A stretch of DNA of 64,000 nucleotides from Syngnathus acus (Eukaryota > Chordata > Actinopteri > Syngnathiformes > Syngnathidae): contig NC_051100.1 of the NCBI RefSeq assembly GCF_901709675.1, forward strand, positions 9,582,786 to 9,646,785. Direction: 5' to 3'. The notes under the pieces are model-generated. The model was not told the DNA's origin. It ran no database searches and worked only from the letters and a program-made list of their open reading frames with translations. Made by a program: the position numbers and the translations under genes. This document shows positions 1 to 18,526 of the stretch, in pieces. The stretch's first letter is position 1; the number at the start of each line of letters is the position of its first letter.

Positions 1-3000
1 ACTCAAGTGAGCCGGCTCATCGTATGGAAAAGCCAAAGTACTTGAGTAAGTTAACTAACTTAAACATCCTTGTACCTGTTTCCGTATTAGATTTATATTA
101 GTACAGTGGACCCCCGCTATTCACCAGGGATACTGATCGGGCCAGCCCATGAAAAACAAAAATGACTGATGACGCCCATTGGAATGTATTGGAGGAAAAA
201 ATATACATACTTATTTCAACCCCCCAAATTTCTGTCATGTGAATGTAACGTCATTTTCAGTCATATTCAGCAAGTGCTAAAATGGTGTCCACGTGAGATG
301 GATAAAACATGTGGATTTGGTTGCATAATTCATAGTCCACAAAGGCAGCATTAAATAGAATACTATGGTTCGACTAACGGTGCCACATACAGTAATTGTA
401 AAAAAAAAAAAGACTTGACTTCCCCTATGAGGCTTAAGAAAATGCCCCTTGTTTAACATGAATCAGTTTTAACACGACAACCAGGCTAGAAGAGCGTGAA
501 GATGCATGTTTGACTATTTTCCGTTTCTCTGTTATCTGATCCAGCACAAAACCTCTAATTATCAGTTTCAAAAAAGGAAAAAGCAAAGTTGTTTTTGAGA
601 TTCTTTGGATAATGGTGTGCAGTTACTCAGATAGCAAGCCACAATATTGTCAAAGGTCTACAATTAAGTTCACTGCCTAGTGCTAAATGATTCGGAAGGA
701 TAAGCTTGCTGTCAATGTGACAGAACACGTCAAGTTAGACCTTACTGGAATGTTTCTGATCCCATCGGCAATTTTAGGCACGACGCCTCGAGCCAAACCC
801 AATTTAAAGAACTCAGTCAACAGAACATACAATATTATCCCCCAGAAATGAGACGGGATAATAGTTCTTTGCTCAAATGAGATTCCGCAAAACATCTTTG
901 AAGACATGACAGGAAAAATAATTGTAATATGATGTCTATCTGTGAGCAATGTTACTGTTCTCTAAAAAAAAGAGGAAGTTGAAAGGGAAGGTGGGGCCCC
1001 CAGGGGAAAAGAAGTGAATAGCCCCTTTATATTGATTATCACAGTAGTGGTTGAATAAAAATAATCATACAATCTTGCATGAAATAAATATGGCCACTCA
1101 GGAATATTAAAAAGAATTAAGAGTGTTTGAGCCCAAATTTAGTCTTACAGTGCACATGGGTCAACGTCACACGCAAATCGCTTACGTCCAAATTTGACCA
1201 ATTGAATATTTTTTATCACACATTTATGCTGAGCAACATGCTGATCATAAGATTAATCAATCAATTTATTCCGGAAATATAAGATGCCTATTAACCATTC
1301 TGGCGGTCTATTCAGCTGGAATGCAGATTTATATTTCAGGGTCGTTTTCCCGGACCATAAAAGCAACAGTGACCGTTCCAGCTCAAGTTTCCTTGCACAT
1401 TCATGGCTTCCTATGTTTTTAGAAGCTTCAATTTAATCCATTAGTTTTATGTCTATTCTCATTGCATTCCCTGGTGGCTTGAGTTTGCCAATTCCCAGGA
1501 CAAGCTTGATGGGGAAGTCTGGACACAGAGTTGGGAACCAGTGAAACAGCAATGCCAGAGACATCAGCTGTTCCTCCAACTTCATAACGCTCTGCACATC
1601 ACAGAGTTGCTCTTGGCCCTCTGCCCAGGTTCTCTCATGCTAAGCTTACATCCATGTTTCTCTCCCACAAATATTTTCTCGGTACCTCCTTTTGACAATG
1701 TGAGGTCCCATTTTGTGGCAACTGTGGCCGACAGTGGTGAAGAACACAAAAATGCACAACATTTCATTGGTATACGATTTAAGAAAGGATATGATTGTTT
1801 AAATCTTTTGAAAGCCCGTACACAACAATGTTATGTTGGGTTAATCAAACTGTAAGCTAGTCATTATGTCATGTTTTCAGTCATGTGGTAGATGACGTTG
1901 TAACCACTTGTTTGGACGGACTCTAGCCGTGGCGTAATATATCACAAGACAAATACAGAAAGCCCACGGGTGCCGAGGCTTAAAAAGTGTACTTGAGGCA
2001 CACGTCCACACAAACAAGCGCATATCCTTCCAGCTTTCACCACTTCCTTCAAAACAATGAGAGGAAAGGATAGTCAACAAATCAAAAAGACTAATGAGGG
2101 CAATAAAATGAAACGTGCATAGTGTAAGACCGAGGCACTCAAAGTTAGTCAAAAGCAAGGAACGGGGATTAGACTTCACGTGTTGTAGTCCTATCCTGAT
2201 ACATTTGAGCACAGTCACAGCATAGCCAAGATGTCACCACCCTCATTCCTGCCAGATCCTGTTGCAGCTACGACCTATGCTGCAGCTCTTATGCAGTCTA
2301 ATCTTACAACAAGGTGTGGCATTCTTAAAGTTTTTTTTTTTTGTTGTTGCCTGTTTGTATTAGGCTTTAATCTAACTTTGGTGTGGGTGATCATTTTTGA
2401 CACACCTGTGTGGGCACGTCTTGTGATCTACAAAAGAAATGTTTGAATAGCAGGATTTGTTCTTCTCTTGGTTCTCTTTGAAGAAATGCATGTTGGAACA
2501 AATTCTTGAATAGGATTAGACCTAAAACTAATGAGCAACATTTTTTTCTATGGATGAAGAAGAACAAATTCCATGGATGCAGGCTTTATGGAGCTTTTAC
2601 TGTAGCAAAAGTAAAAATGAAACATTTAACTTTATGATTTCCAGAATGCAGGAACATCCCATGACCAAAGTTGGATATCTCTCCAATTAAGACTTTTCAA
2701 TCCATATATCGATAGAAGTGTGCTTGTACATTTTTTTTAACTTTAAGAAGCAGAAAATCATCAAAAACATGATTCACGCCAGATTACTGTCGAACTTTTT
2801 GAGGTGGATTCATTATTTTGTGTACCAATGCACTCACATCTTTTACATCAAAACCGATTTTACGATTCCAATCTGTTTTTGTTACACCCTTAGTCATGAC
2901 ATGTTGGGAAAACAAAGTCCTGTGGACTCCTTTTTGAACAGGAGGTGAATCAGCAAGACAGCCAGACATCAGCACCTAAGAATCCTGCTCTTTTGACTTA

Positions 3001-5576
3001 TCAGCTTTAAAGTGGGCCCCCTCCCTCTGTCCTCAAGTGTGGGTGGAGAGTTGGAGCTTACAGCGAGTGAGAAATGACGGAGGGAAGGATGAGAGAACAT
3101 GAGGAAGTTACCCACATGGAAGTGGGGGCTTTCCTGGAAGGACATCACCCTGCGTGTAACTGTTGTAGCAGAGCACTCTGCCTTATCGTCCTGCACGACC
3201 ACCTGAATCAATATTTGCACCACGGCTCAATTTAACATTTGGGTGACCCCTTTGACGCAGTTACAAAACACACCCCAGCATGGTAGCTCAGGCCAGCCCA
3301 TAATGAAGCATGTGACCAAAGTGGTGGAGAGTATTTTGCAACATTTCTACAAAACCTAATTAGTCTATATTTTATGTTTTTTTATGTTATGGACATAAGA
3401 CAGGAGGATTCATTTTGTTTCTGAATTTAATTTATGCAGTGTGTTGCAGTCGAAAACTCATAAGCTAACTCTCCTTGGATAAGAGTGGATCTACTTTCTG
3501 GGTGCAGGATGAAAAACAGTCCAACTTCATTCATTTCTGACAAAGTCGGTCATTTACCCCAGCATCCCTGGGTGTTGGGGGGAATTACTGATTTAGTCCG
3601 TAAAAAGAAACCCTAACAAACATGGAACTCCAAGGTTTGGCTACCAATGTTGAATATTAGATGAATTAATTATAATGGAACTTTGTAAAGCAATAGATGA
3701 ACTAAAAATGTTTGAATAGCATGGTAGAATTTTGGTGAAATGTGTTATAGGGCACTATGAACATCTTGTCATTTCCTTACTGTAGAACGTGGGGCAAATT
3801 TAGCGCACTGCCCTGAAGTGACACTTGTCCACAAGCAAAGTCACACGGCCACAGGGAGCACATGACAAAGGGACATTTCTCCAGACCTTAAAGTAACAGA
3901 CAGAAAAGGAAAACAAGAAAACACTTAAGTTCAAGAGAGTGTGTGCAGTACTCCCGCATAGTTTGTGGTGAACGGTCACATGAATGTGATCCGTGCTAAG
4001 GCTCAGGCCCTAATTATATGGGAAAAGAGTGGAGTGTGACAGCTATGGTAGGGATTGTGGTTATGTGTTAAGAAACTGCAGCTGACCCCATGGACGAGGT
4101 TAAGAAGAGAAGTAAGGACATGAGAGGAACTCGGGAATATAACAGGAGAGGATATGCCCAAAAAGTAGCCAAAAAAGTGAACGGCGCGTGTGATTATTTA
4201 TTGGGCTGTAGAGTAGAGTCAGATTGACGTATAAGAAAGACAGGGCACATAGGCCAGCTTCTTAAGAGCTACATCAACACCACATAGCACTAGGAGGATG
4301 GGGGTTGCCCAGCAGGGGCCAGAGACAGGAGGGTGAGCAGGAAGAAGAGAACGCTCGCTGCAGCGCCTACGCCGATCAAGATCCATTCTGAGCCTTGGAA
4401 TTCCTTTGTTCCCGTCACAGGTCTCTGTTTCACCCTTGGCTTAATCTTAGACTGCCATGCGCCTGGTAACATAGAGCAGGGCAGGTAAATCTGCCACTGG
4501 CATGCCTCTCTATTTACAGACAAGTCCCTCACATTGCAGCCACTCACATAAATAGTAAGAGTTGTGGTGGCTAAGGGCGAAACAAAGAGGAAAATAATTG
4601 GAAGAGCTGCATCTTTATTTCCTAGAAAACAGACCTCCAACAAAGAAAGAATGTGGGTAATTGAACAGTTTTGTTGAAGGGATATAGAAGGGATCTGATG
4701 GCACTGAAATGCAAAGTCATTTCTTTTTTTTTAATTCACAAAATCCACATCAGACATCCGCTGCCTTTATTGGTCATTTGTAACACATTTTCCAAGAGTA
4801 AAGAAATCCAACAACACTTGTGCTTTTGCTACAATGACCATGGTCAGGCTGCCTTAAGCCCCCTTCACAGAGCTGCCAAGAGGAGTCAGTGGTACACTGA
4901 GCAGCACTCGCAAAGCCCTCTCCCACGGCTATTAGTGACCATTCATCTGGGGAGCCTGGGAAAATGCCTTTACAGCCTGTAGTGACCATGGGGAAAGAGG
5001 CTGGCAGGTGTTCCCTCCCCTCTAAGCCCTGGCACCTGTGCAGGAAGAGCAAGAAGTACCCGGCCGTTCTGCCATGGGCTGAAATGAACTCGACTGTAAG
5101 TACCACCAAGAGCCATTGTCACAGCCACTCCAACTCTGGTAGGAACACTTCTCAAACATGCCGTTACATGAACTAAGAGGTCTTACATTGAAAGATAAGA
5201 TAACCTTTGCTACATACAGTAGCACTTGAAAGATACGATATGGTTCTGTGATTAATAGTTGGATTTGCAAAATGTGCTGAAAGGGCCATCGAGAGAAATA
5301 CCTGACTTTGTTGAGACGTTTAAAGTGGGAAGCTTGACCTGGGATCAAAAACATGGAGATTGCAATAGCTATCAGAAAAATTGCATTTCAGTCTTTTTCT
5401 GAAATCGTTCAGCCCCGACTTGGTAATCGAGCATCCACATAGATGAGAATTGCTATGAAACGCTTACAGTCATCACAGCAAATAATCACTCAATTCCTTA
5501 CATACAGTATCATATCAGGCTCCCTATTATCCGTTCAGTTTTAATATGCAATTACTCAAAGAAACATTCTTGTGCG
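1..5576. other. Left flank, no recognisable gene
   Basis: I see no exon here that I can assign to a known family on either strand. Reading frames are short and lack convincing splice context. The best of the poor candidates is a minus-strand frame around 4290-4643 that ends in a hydrophobic stretch and a short polar tail; it is described as a finding, not annotated as a gene. The missing 3' exons of slx4ip would be expected here or beyond the left edge, but I could not find them. Base composition is ordinary AT-rich intergenic or intronic sequence. Confidence 0.5.
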
Positions 5577-5699
5577 TCAAGGAGATCGGCAGCCTCTCCC
5601 AGGATGTAATGTTTCTAGCCTTCTAAAAGTCGGGGCTTGCTCATTCTTCTTGTACAGAGCCAAACTGTTTGGTGGGAAAAGTTCTCTCTGTTCATCCCT
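5577..5699 (-). CDS. Possible terminal exon, unassigned (perhaps slx4ip)
   Basis: A 41-codon open stretch on the minus strand starts directly after a good acceptor (a T-rich tract ending in TTTTCAG at 5700-5705) and ends in TGA at 5577-5579. Its predicted residues are polar and basic. It lies downstream of the recognised slx4ip exons on the same strand, so it could be a 3' exon of that gene. However, exon 3 of slx4ip ends in phase 1, and joining it directly here would hit a stop, so at least one further exon would have to lie between. I do not recognise the peptide; a chance open stretch is equally possible. Confidence 0.2.
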   Translation of the reverse strand, partial: RDEQRELFPPNSLALYKKNEQAPTFRRLETLHPGRGCRSP

Positions 5700-7009
5700 C
5701 TGAAAACAAATAAATCACATCACCATGAGCTAATCATGGAGTCAAGTAGCCGGTGGTAAAGTTCTCTGAACACATGGATAGGCTTTTATCTATCCCAATT
5801 TAGCTGCTGACTCAAATCCAAGAGAAAAAACAACATCCAAATGGTATTCATATATGGGGGGGAAGGGTCACTTATTGTTTACATAAATAGGAAACTAATG
5901 TTTTGTCATAATCAGATGTTTACTAATCACTGTTTGGAATCTTCACAATTATCAAAGAACGCCCATCTTCTGGAAGAATAATGTTCCATACAAAACAGTT
6001 CCACAGAAAAACTTGCACAGAAGGTCCTTGGAATGTTAAAAGCTGTTGATGACTTATTTGAAGATTGTTACATTACCCTTATAGCTGCCATTAGCTTAAA
6101 TGCTACAAGAACAACAATGCCCCTTCACACCAACAGACAACCTGCAAGAACCTCTGTGAGGGGATTTGCGGGCTAGCATTTCACTTGTTTGCACAACTGA
6201 TGATCCGAATATTTAAAACCTACTCTGAGGTTAGGTTGACTAAGCCTCATCTGTCGTCCTCTTTTTATGCCTGCCTGCTGACTTTGCACAGTCTCCACCT
6301 TTCCTGTTCATCTACCTCACTCACAAGGGACAATGAAAGGGCCAGAAATGTCATTACACTCACTTAAGAACTTTAATGGAGCCACATCGTCCCCTTTGAG
6401 GCACTAGACCTTTTCATGTTCTGAGAAGTGAACACGCAGATAGTGTTTGTATGGAGTCATGTTCCACTGCTTACATTCTTTCTGGCATTACGACAAGACG
6501 CTTAATCATTTTTACATGCATATTTCACTGCTGAGACACATTGGTAGTCACACATTAGTTGTTCACGCAACAGAGAGTGTATGTTTGTGGCTGTCTGTTG
6601 ACAAGGGCATCTGCCTGTGGTCATCATTAGTGATGTTTCCCAGATAAGCTACTGCAATCCCAAAACATTTAAGTTCTGATTTTAAACTGCATTTGGATTT
6701 TTTTTAACTTGGGTTATCTTTATCTGATATTTACATTCATTTGATGATCTCGAAAATTGAAGTAAGGACATTTTGAGAGGAAGGCAAGGACTGAATGCTG
6801 ACAGCAGACTTAATAACAGCTCATACAATATTGCTCCGTGGAGTACCATAGTCTGACGAAACCTGGTTTACACTATTAATGGAAGTATCCTTCTCGTAAG
6901 CTGTCGAAGTCTCAAACACGCCTTAGGCGACATCACCCACTGGGGTCACCCATTCTGACAGGTCACATATTTTTCCATGACACTGGCATTAAAGTTCAAG
7001 CATTTGAAG

Positions 7010-7031
7010 TTTTTTTTTTTTTTTTTTTTTT
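7010..7031. repeat. Poly-T tract
   Basis: An uninterrupted run of about 22 T, followed by an A-rich stretch, just downstream of slx4ip exon 3 on the minus strand. On the minus strand it is a poly-A, so it may be the tail of a decayed retroelement, but no body is recognisable. Confidence 0.8.
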
Positions 7032-7294
7032 AAATGGGAAAAAAAATAGCCAAGATGGGACCGGCTTGTTCAGAACAAACAAGCACACGGCCCCCACCAT
7101 TTAAAAAGTACATTTAGTAGAATGGTGAGTTGTATAATCAGTTGTGGGATTTTTGTTGTTTTTTTTGTCTATAAATTTAAAATGTCTATGTGTAACCAGT
7201 TTGTGTCGCAAAACAGTTGGAGATCACTGTCTTAACGAAAGGCAATCAAATATTTATTGCCAAACCATTGAAATGTGGATCATAAAATGATTAC

Positions 7295-13552
<6,258 letters not shown>

Positions 13553-14305
13553 TGCAGTTAATGGAGTACACTAGTTTTCGCTTCACTGCAGTGCAGGATT
13601 AATTTTTACGAATTTTCAATTAAACATAAATCCTGTAAACAGCTGTGTTCCTTTGCATATATTTTGTACTTTGCAAATATTTTGTACTCAAGGCATGCAT
13701 CTACAGTAAATTTTAAGATATTTCCTCCGTTTCCTACCGCTCATAGTTTTGAATTTCTGTGCTGTCATTGGGCTGCTGAAGATGACGTCACATTTCCTTA
13801 GCGTAATCTTGCGACGAAAACCAGTGTAAACGCAGTCGCTTTTAAGGCAATAAAAACCGCGTACTACGATAATTTTCTCTATGAGTTTGCTATCGCTTGA
13901 ATTTTTACGCAAATTTATTATAACCGTAGGTTTGAAATGTTTTTATTTATGCGACCACCGGACAAGCAGGACCCGCAGGACCCGACGCTTTGGCAACTGC
14001 TATGGCAACAAGTATTCTATATAGAAGCCTGTATTACATTTGATTAAAGAAATAACTTAATTGATTTAAGCCTGTTCAAGTATGGTCATCGTTAAATTAT
14101 ATGTGATCCAAAAATAATGTTGTTTTTGTTTTGTTTTTATTTTAACGTGACTGAACCCTCATTTTCCGTTGTACTTTTAATTACAATCAGGCAGAGCCGT
14201 AGTTTGCAACACCGTTTTTAAACTCTGCAGCTTAGTCAACCAATTCATCCGCAAGAACCACATTTTCCCAATTTGGTGTTCAAATGAACATTTAAGGGAA
14301 ATGCG
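13553..14305. promoter_or_regulatory. Bidirectional promoter of slx4ip and mkks
   Basis: These 753 bases separate the two start codons, which face away from each other. The same head-to-head arrangement is present in human 20p12. I see no strong TATA box close to either start, and most of the segment is AT-rich apart from a GC-richer patch at about 13960-13995 with a direct repeat GCAGGACCC. That patch sits beside an RFX-like site (separate entry). Unspliced 5' UTR of both genes must lie inside; transcription start sites cannot be placed from sequence alone. An out-of-frame ATG at 14301 lies just before the mkks start. Confidence 0.75.
13996..14009 (+). promoter_or_regulatory. RFX X-box-like site
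   Basis: The 14-mer ACTGCTATGGCAAC has a perfect 3' half-site (GGCAAC, consensus RGYAAC) after an AT spacer and a degenerate 5' half-site. A second GGCAAC lies 12 bp upstream at 13992-13997. RFX factors bind X-boxes in promoters of ciliary genes, and mkks encodes a Bardet-Biedl protein, so the position fits. Binding is inferred, not shown. Confidence 0.4.
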
Positions 14306-16375
14306 ATGTCTCGACTCGTTAAGAAATCCCCAGCGCTTTGCACGGATCAACCATTGGAAAACAGTGACATTTTGAACAAGCTTCATCTTTTGGGTCAGCT
14401 TCTCAGATCTTGTTATGGTCCCTCGGGTAGACTGAAACACATTCATAACAACATCGGAGGACAAGTTGTGACCACCTCAACATCATCAGTGCTACTTCCA
14501 GCCATTTATTCATCAACACCGTTACTAAATCTAATTTTAGCCTCTGTTCGCAGTCACGTATCTCGTTTTAGTGACTGCGGGTTGTTTGCAGCTATACTTT
14601 GTGTGACTCTTATTGAAAAAGTCAAAGTGTCTGGTCTAGGACAAAATGAAGCTGTCAGGATAAATAAACACCTTTTGGGTCTGTGTACCGATTACCTTCA
14701 CCAAGAAGCGTGTGGTTGTAAAGTGAAGCTCGACTTTTGCAGTAGCCAAAACTTAATCAAGTTGGCTGACAGTATTCTCTGCAGCAAACCAGCCAGTATG
14801 CTAACAGAGTATGAAGCATTTCACATCAGCAAGTTGGCAGTGCAAGCCTTTTTACTAACTGTACCGTCTAACAGCTCTGGTACAGTAACTCTGGGCAAGA
14901 CAGTAATTGTGTCCATTGAGGGTGTTTCTGTAATGGAATCTGCAGTGTTTCCAGGATTATTAATTGACATTCCAGATGGTTTTGAGAGCTTGGAGTTGAT
15001 GACTCAACCATGCGAACCACTCCGTGTGGTATTGTTCAGCACATCCCTTGCTGGTGACCTTTCTGAAATAGGGGATGGACCGATTGAGGTCCAATACGGC
15101 GTTGACATGGAATCTCAGATCCTGGATCACCTCCTCGATATGGGCAAACAGGCATTGAAAGATGATGTGAAGCTATGTGTTTGTCAGAAGGTTATCCATC
15201 CAGTTCTGCAGCAATACCTAAGGAGTCACGGCATCATAGTCGTGGAGAGGGTGGGAATTAATCTCATGGAGCCGCTTACTCAACTCACAGGTATCCGCAA
15301 CTTGAGACATTATTGCAACGTCAGCTATTAATTTACAGCCCTCAAATATTGCATACAGTATATAATTGGTCTAATGCTAGAATGTATTAAATCATTTCTA
15401 GTAATATCAGAGATCTGGGTAAATGTTTAACATTCTAATCCATTCCTTTACTTTAATGTGAATTGTATCTGTGGCTTTATTCATCACACTTTTTGTTTAC
15501 CTCTACAGGGGCTCAACCTGTGGCGACATTACACACGACAATCCCACACAAGGCCTATGGAAAAGTGAGGAACGTAACCTCAAGACATTTTGGATCCAAG
15601 ACTATGCTGCATTTATATCCTGCTGAGGAGTCTGTGATTTGTACCACAGTCCTCTGTCACAGGAATGAGACCATGTTAAATGAATTGAAGGTACGATTTA
15701 AAAAAAAAAAAGTAAAGGTGGTTATATTTTTGTTTATATTGTTTATTTTTGTCTGTGTGGCCTTGAAAGGTGGCATTTCAGAAGACGGAACACGTGCTAC
15801 GACTTACCCTGAGGGAACCGTTTGCTTTACTTGGAGGCGGGTGCACCGAGACCCACTTAGCTGCTTACATCAGACATCAAGTAAGAGTGATTTCTATTTT
15901 GTCTTAATTGCTGTCTCTATTTCCTCTACTGATTCCCCCATTATAATCCTAGTGTGCCGCCACATCAAGCGCATCAGTGTTAGGTTGCCTGCAAACGGAG
16001 TACCTTCTTGGCGTGGAGGCTTTCTGCAGCTCTCTTGAGTCGGTGGCTGCAGCACTACAGCATGACACTCGGGATTCTCTCATTGATCTGACTTTTGCTC
16101 ACCACTGGACTCTTCCAAAAGATGTGACACAAGAGGACATTGAGAGTTTCGACAGCAAGTGTGGCTGTGGGCTGATGAAGAGTAACCAGACTAAGAAGTG
16201 GTGTCACTTGAATACTAAATATGCAGTCTTCTCACCTGCATCCTTGTCTCGAGATGGAGCTGTTCATGTCGATGTGATTGACTCCTTCACAGCAAAACTA
16301 AATGCTTTACAAGTCGCTATAGAAACTGCAAATGTTGTCCTCGATATACGATATACAATACAAGATAAGAACTGA
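14306..16375 (+). CDS. MKKS / BBS6 chaperonin-like protein, complete
   Basis: Four coding exons, 14306-15290, 15509-15690, 15770-15880 and 15953-16375, join in frame with GT-AG introns to give 566 residues (human 570). The protein is a group II chaperonin relative that works with BBS10, BBS12 and CCT to assemble the BBSome, at the centrosome and basal body. Recognisable segments are [11 protein letters not shown] near residue 35, the [12 protein letters not shown] segment at about 92, LCQKVIHP-type sequence (here [19 protein letters not shown]), the [15 protein letters not shown] motif, and the C-terminal [17 protein letters not shown]. The CCT catalytic GDGTT motif is replaced by SDCGL, as known for this non-hydrolysing family. 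Exon 4 is longest in its acidic middle, where it diverges most from human. The start ATG follows an upstream out-of-frame ATG by 5 bases. Confidence 0.96.
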
Positions 16376-16411
16376 CGAAAAATATTAAGAGTGGTTTATG
16401 ACAACAAAACT

Positions 16412-16668
16412 ACACCCTGGACTCGCCACCAGTTGATCACAAACCGCATAGAGATTCAAATGCACGATCACTGAGTTGGAGATGCTTCAAGCACGTACCA
16501 CTGCGAGGAGACCTCATGGAAGAATCAGGACACGTTGGCTGACCTGGGAACATCTTCAAATTCCCCCCAGAATAGCTGGACAAAGTGGTTGGGGAGAGGG
16601 CTTCATTGCTAAAACTGCTGCCCCCACGACTTAACCCCAGATAAGTGGAGGGAAATGCATGGATGGAC
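16412..16668 (+). repeat. SINE fragment plus LINE 3' end (L2/Maui-like)
   Basis: Bases 16412-16460 (ACACCCTGGACTCGCCACC and following) match the tail block common to teleost SINEs. Bases 16503-16668 read like the 3' end of an L2/Maui-type LINE: GGCTGACCTGGGAACATC, then AGCTGGACAAAGTGGTTGGG, then CTGCTGCCCCCACGACTTAA and a GATAAG-GGATGGA tail. Both are 5'-truncated, lie just after the mkks stop, and may be within its 3' UTR. Confidence 0.65.
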
Positions 16669-17261
16669 CTTATAGTACAACACGTGTTTTCCCCTTCCCT
16701 TTTAATTCAAAGCAATACAAGTACAGGAGGAAAATTTATATTATGAACTATCAATTTACAAAACATTAAAAACAACTTCTGGTTTCCTAAGAAGGACATG
16801 AAAATTGTTTTGGTTTATCAACTAAATGTGTGCCGTAAGATTGACTGAATATGGGGAAAAATGGAACATTTACTTTGCAGAGTTTCAACGCTCATTGTTT
16901 TCCCAGACCTTGCCTGAGGCCCCTTAGTTAACTAACCATTTACATAAATGCCAGAGTAGCAAAATTGCATCAAGCAACACTTACAGTATGCCTTTATCGC
17001 TAATCATTTTCAAGCCAGAACCTTTTGAAGCATCAAAAGTGAATGTTTTATCCAAAAATACCTGTGAGGCAAGGCGTATCTATCCTACAAGGGAAATTGA
17101 CTTAAAAGTTACAGTATGGTTTAGATCTTTCCAAGTGACAGACTGTAAATGTATTTAGCTCTTACTGTCAGCAATACGCTTTTAACCAGTAAACCAGCTT
17201 TTAAACATGAACAAAATAAAAGTAGCAAATTCTGCAGCCCTTTCTCCATTATCACAATTTC

Positions 17262-18526
17262 TCAAAGTAAATATGGAATGAGAGCCTTTCGTGACTTGGG
17301 GTAGTCCTTGAATTTACCCTTGTAAAACCTAAAAAAAAAAAAAACAGCAAATTCTGTCACTCAGTTGGAATGTGATATGTTCTTTTCCACACTGCTACGT
17401 TTTTAGTAATAATCACCTGTGATGGTAAATAGCTCTTGGACCAATGAAGCATGTCGTAAATACAGCAAACGAGAGCGATGGAAGGCCCCATGTGGCTATA
17501 GCGTAGCCAAACCACTCCATAAGCTCTCCAAAGTAATTTGGAGCAGATACATATTTGAAAAGGCCTCCTGAAAGAAAACATGAAAAAACAATTCCACACA
17601 TAGCTAATACTATATGAGTTAACTGGGGTATAAACTTTTTCTTACCTTTGGGGACCTTGTAAATCACTTCCCCATTTTTCCTTAAGTTACGTAGACAATA
17701 ATCACTGTGCAAATTGATTGCCATTCCAGTGTAAAAAAATAATAAACCTAAAAGAAGTCCTCAGGATTATTCATCAAAAAATAGTTTAGCTGTAAAGCAC
17801 TGCACATCTGAATGAAGGATTCACTTTATAATACAATGTAACAAAATGTAGCCTATGTGATACGCACCAATTTTAAGACGACAGTCGGTTTTCCACTCGT
17901 CCAGCTGTGCACAATGCAATAGGTAATGTCCCTGCAAGAACCCATTTGCAGATGTAAACATCATTGCTCCCATCATCACATTCAATGGGTAAGATCGTCC
18001 TCTGATCAGAAGTGAATAGATGAATGTCCTGGGGGGTTGAAAGAGGGTTCACGAAGCAAGTTGAACATTTACAGTATCTGCCAGTCTCCATTATTTATCA
18101 CTTTTAAATATTTGTGCTCTTAATGCACTAACATCAGGTTCCTTACTGTAATTGTTTTGCTTGCACTCTTGCCAATAAAATCTAGTTATGTCATGGCTGT
18201 CTTTGTACTGTTATCTGCAGACGGAGCTCTTCACGACTGCTTTTCTTTTACCTGTGAAAATAGTGTAGGCAAAAGGTTCCAAGTAGAAGCATCTTTCCCA
18301 CATTGTTGGGTTTATGCGGAATGAGCATCAGAAGTATTGGGATCACAATAGCTGGTAACTCCTGAAGGAACCAAGCCAGACTGGCTGGCACCAACCTGGT
18401 GTGAGGCGTGTGTTCCATGTGGCGACCATAGCAGGTTTGGATTTTCTTGTGGTGGTAGAGGTGCCATAGTCCTGCCAAGACCATGCCAAAGCTGAGATAG
18501 TTAAGCAAATCCTTATTGCAGTACAT
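17262..18526 (-). CDS. Steroid 5-alpha-reductase type 2, complete
   Basis: Five exons on the minus strand, 18252-18526, 17868-18028, 17646-17747, 17417-17567 and 17262-17328 (with TGA), splice in frame to 251 residues (human SRD5A2 254). Exons 3 and 4 are 102 and 151 bp, which agrees with the human exon sizes as I recall them. The enzyme reduces the delta-4,5 bond of 3-oxo-steroids such as testosterone with NADPH in the ER membrane. Visible family blocks are AWFLQELPA (conserved Gln-Glu at 55-56), LHYFHRTFIYSLLIRGR, ANGFLQGHYLLHCAQ, GMAINLHSDYCLRNLRK, NYFGELMEWFGYAIATW and the C-terminal KDYPKSRKALIPYLL. The HHRFY block and the type-2-like ATWGLPSLSFA favour srd5a2 over srd5a1, and the adjacent memo1 repeats the human 2p23 order. 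Its 3' end faces mkks, 886 bp away. An additional 5' non-coding exon cannot be excluded. Confidence 0.93.

Noticed and set aside
13688-13912. 74-codon minus frame in the slx4ip-mkks promoter
   Set aside because: Lies between two divergent starts, has no recognisable motif, and competes with promoter function.
17873-18091. 72-codon minus frame METGRYCKC...
   Set aside because: It overlaps srd5a2 exon 2 in the wrong frame; the right frame reads TFIYSLLIRGRSYPLN.
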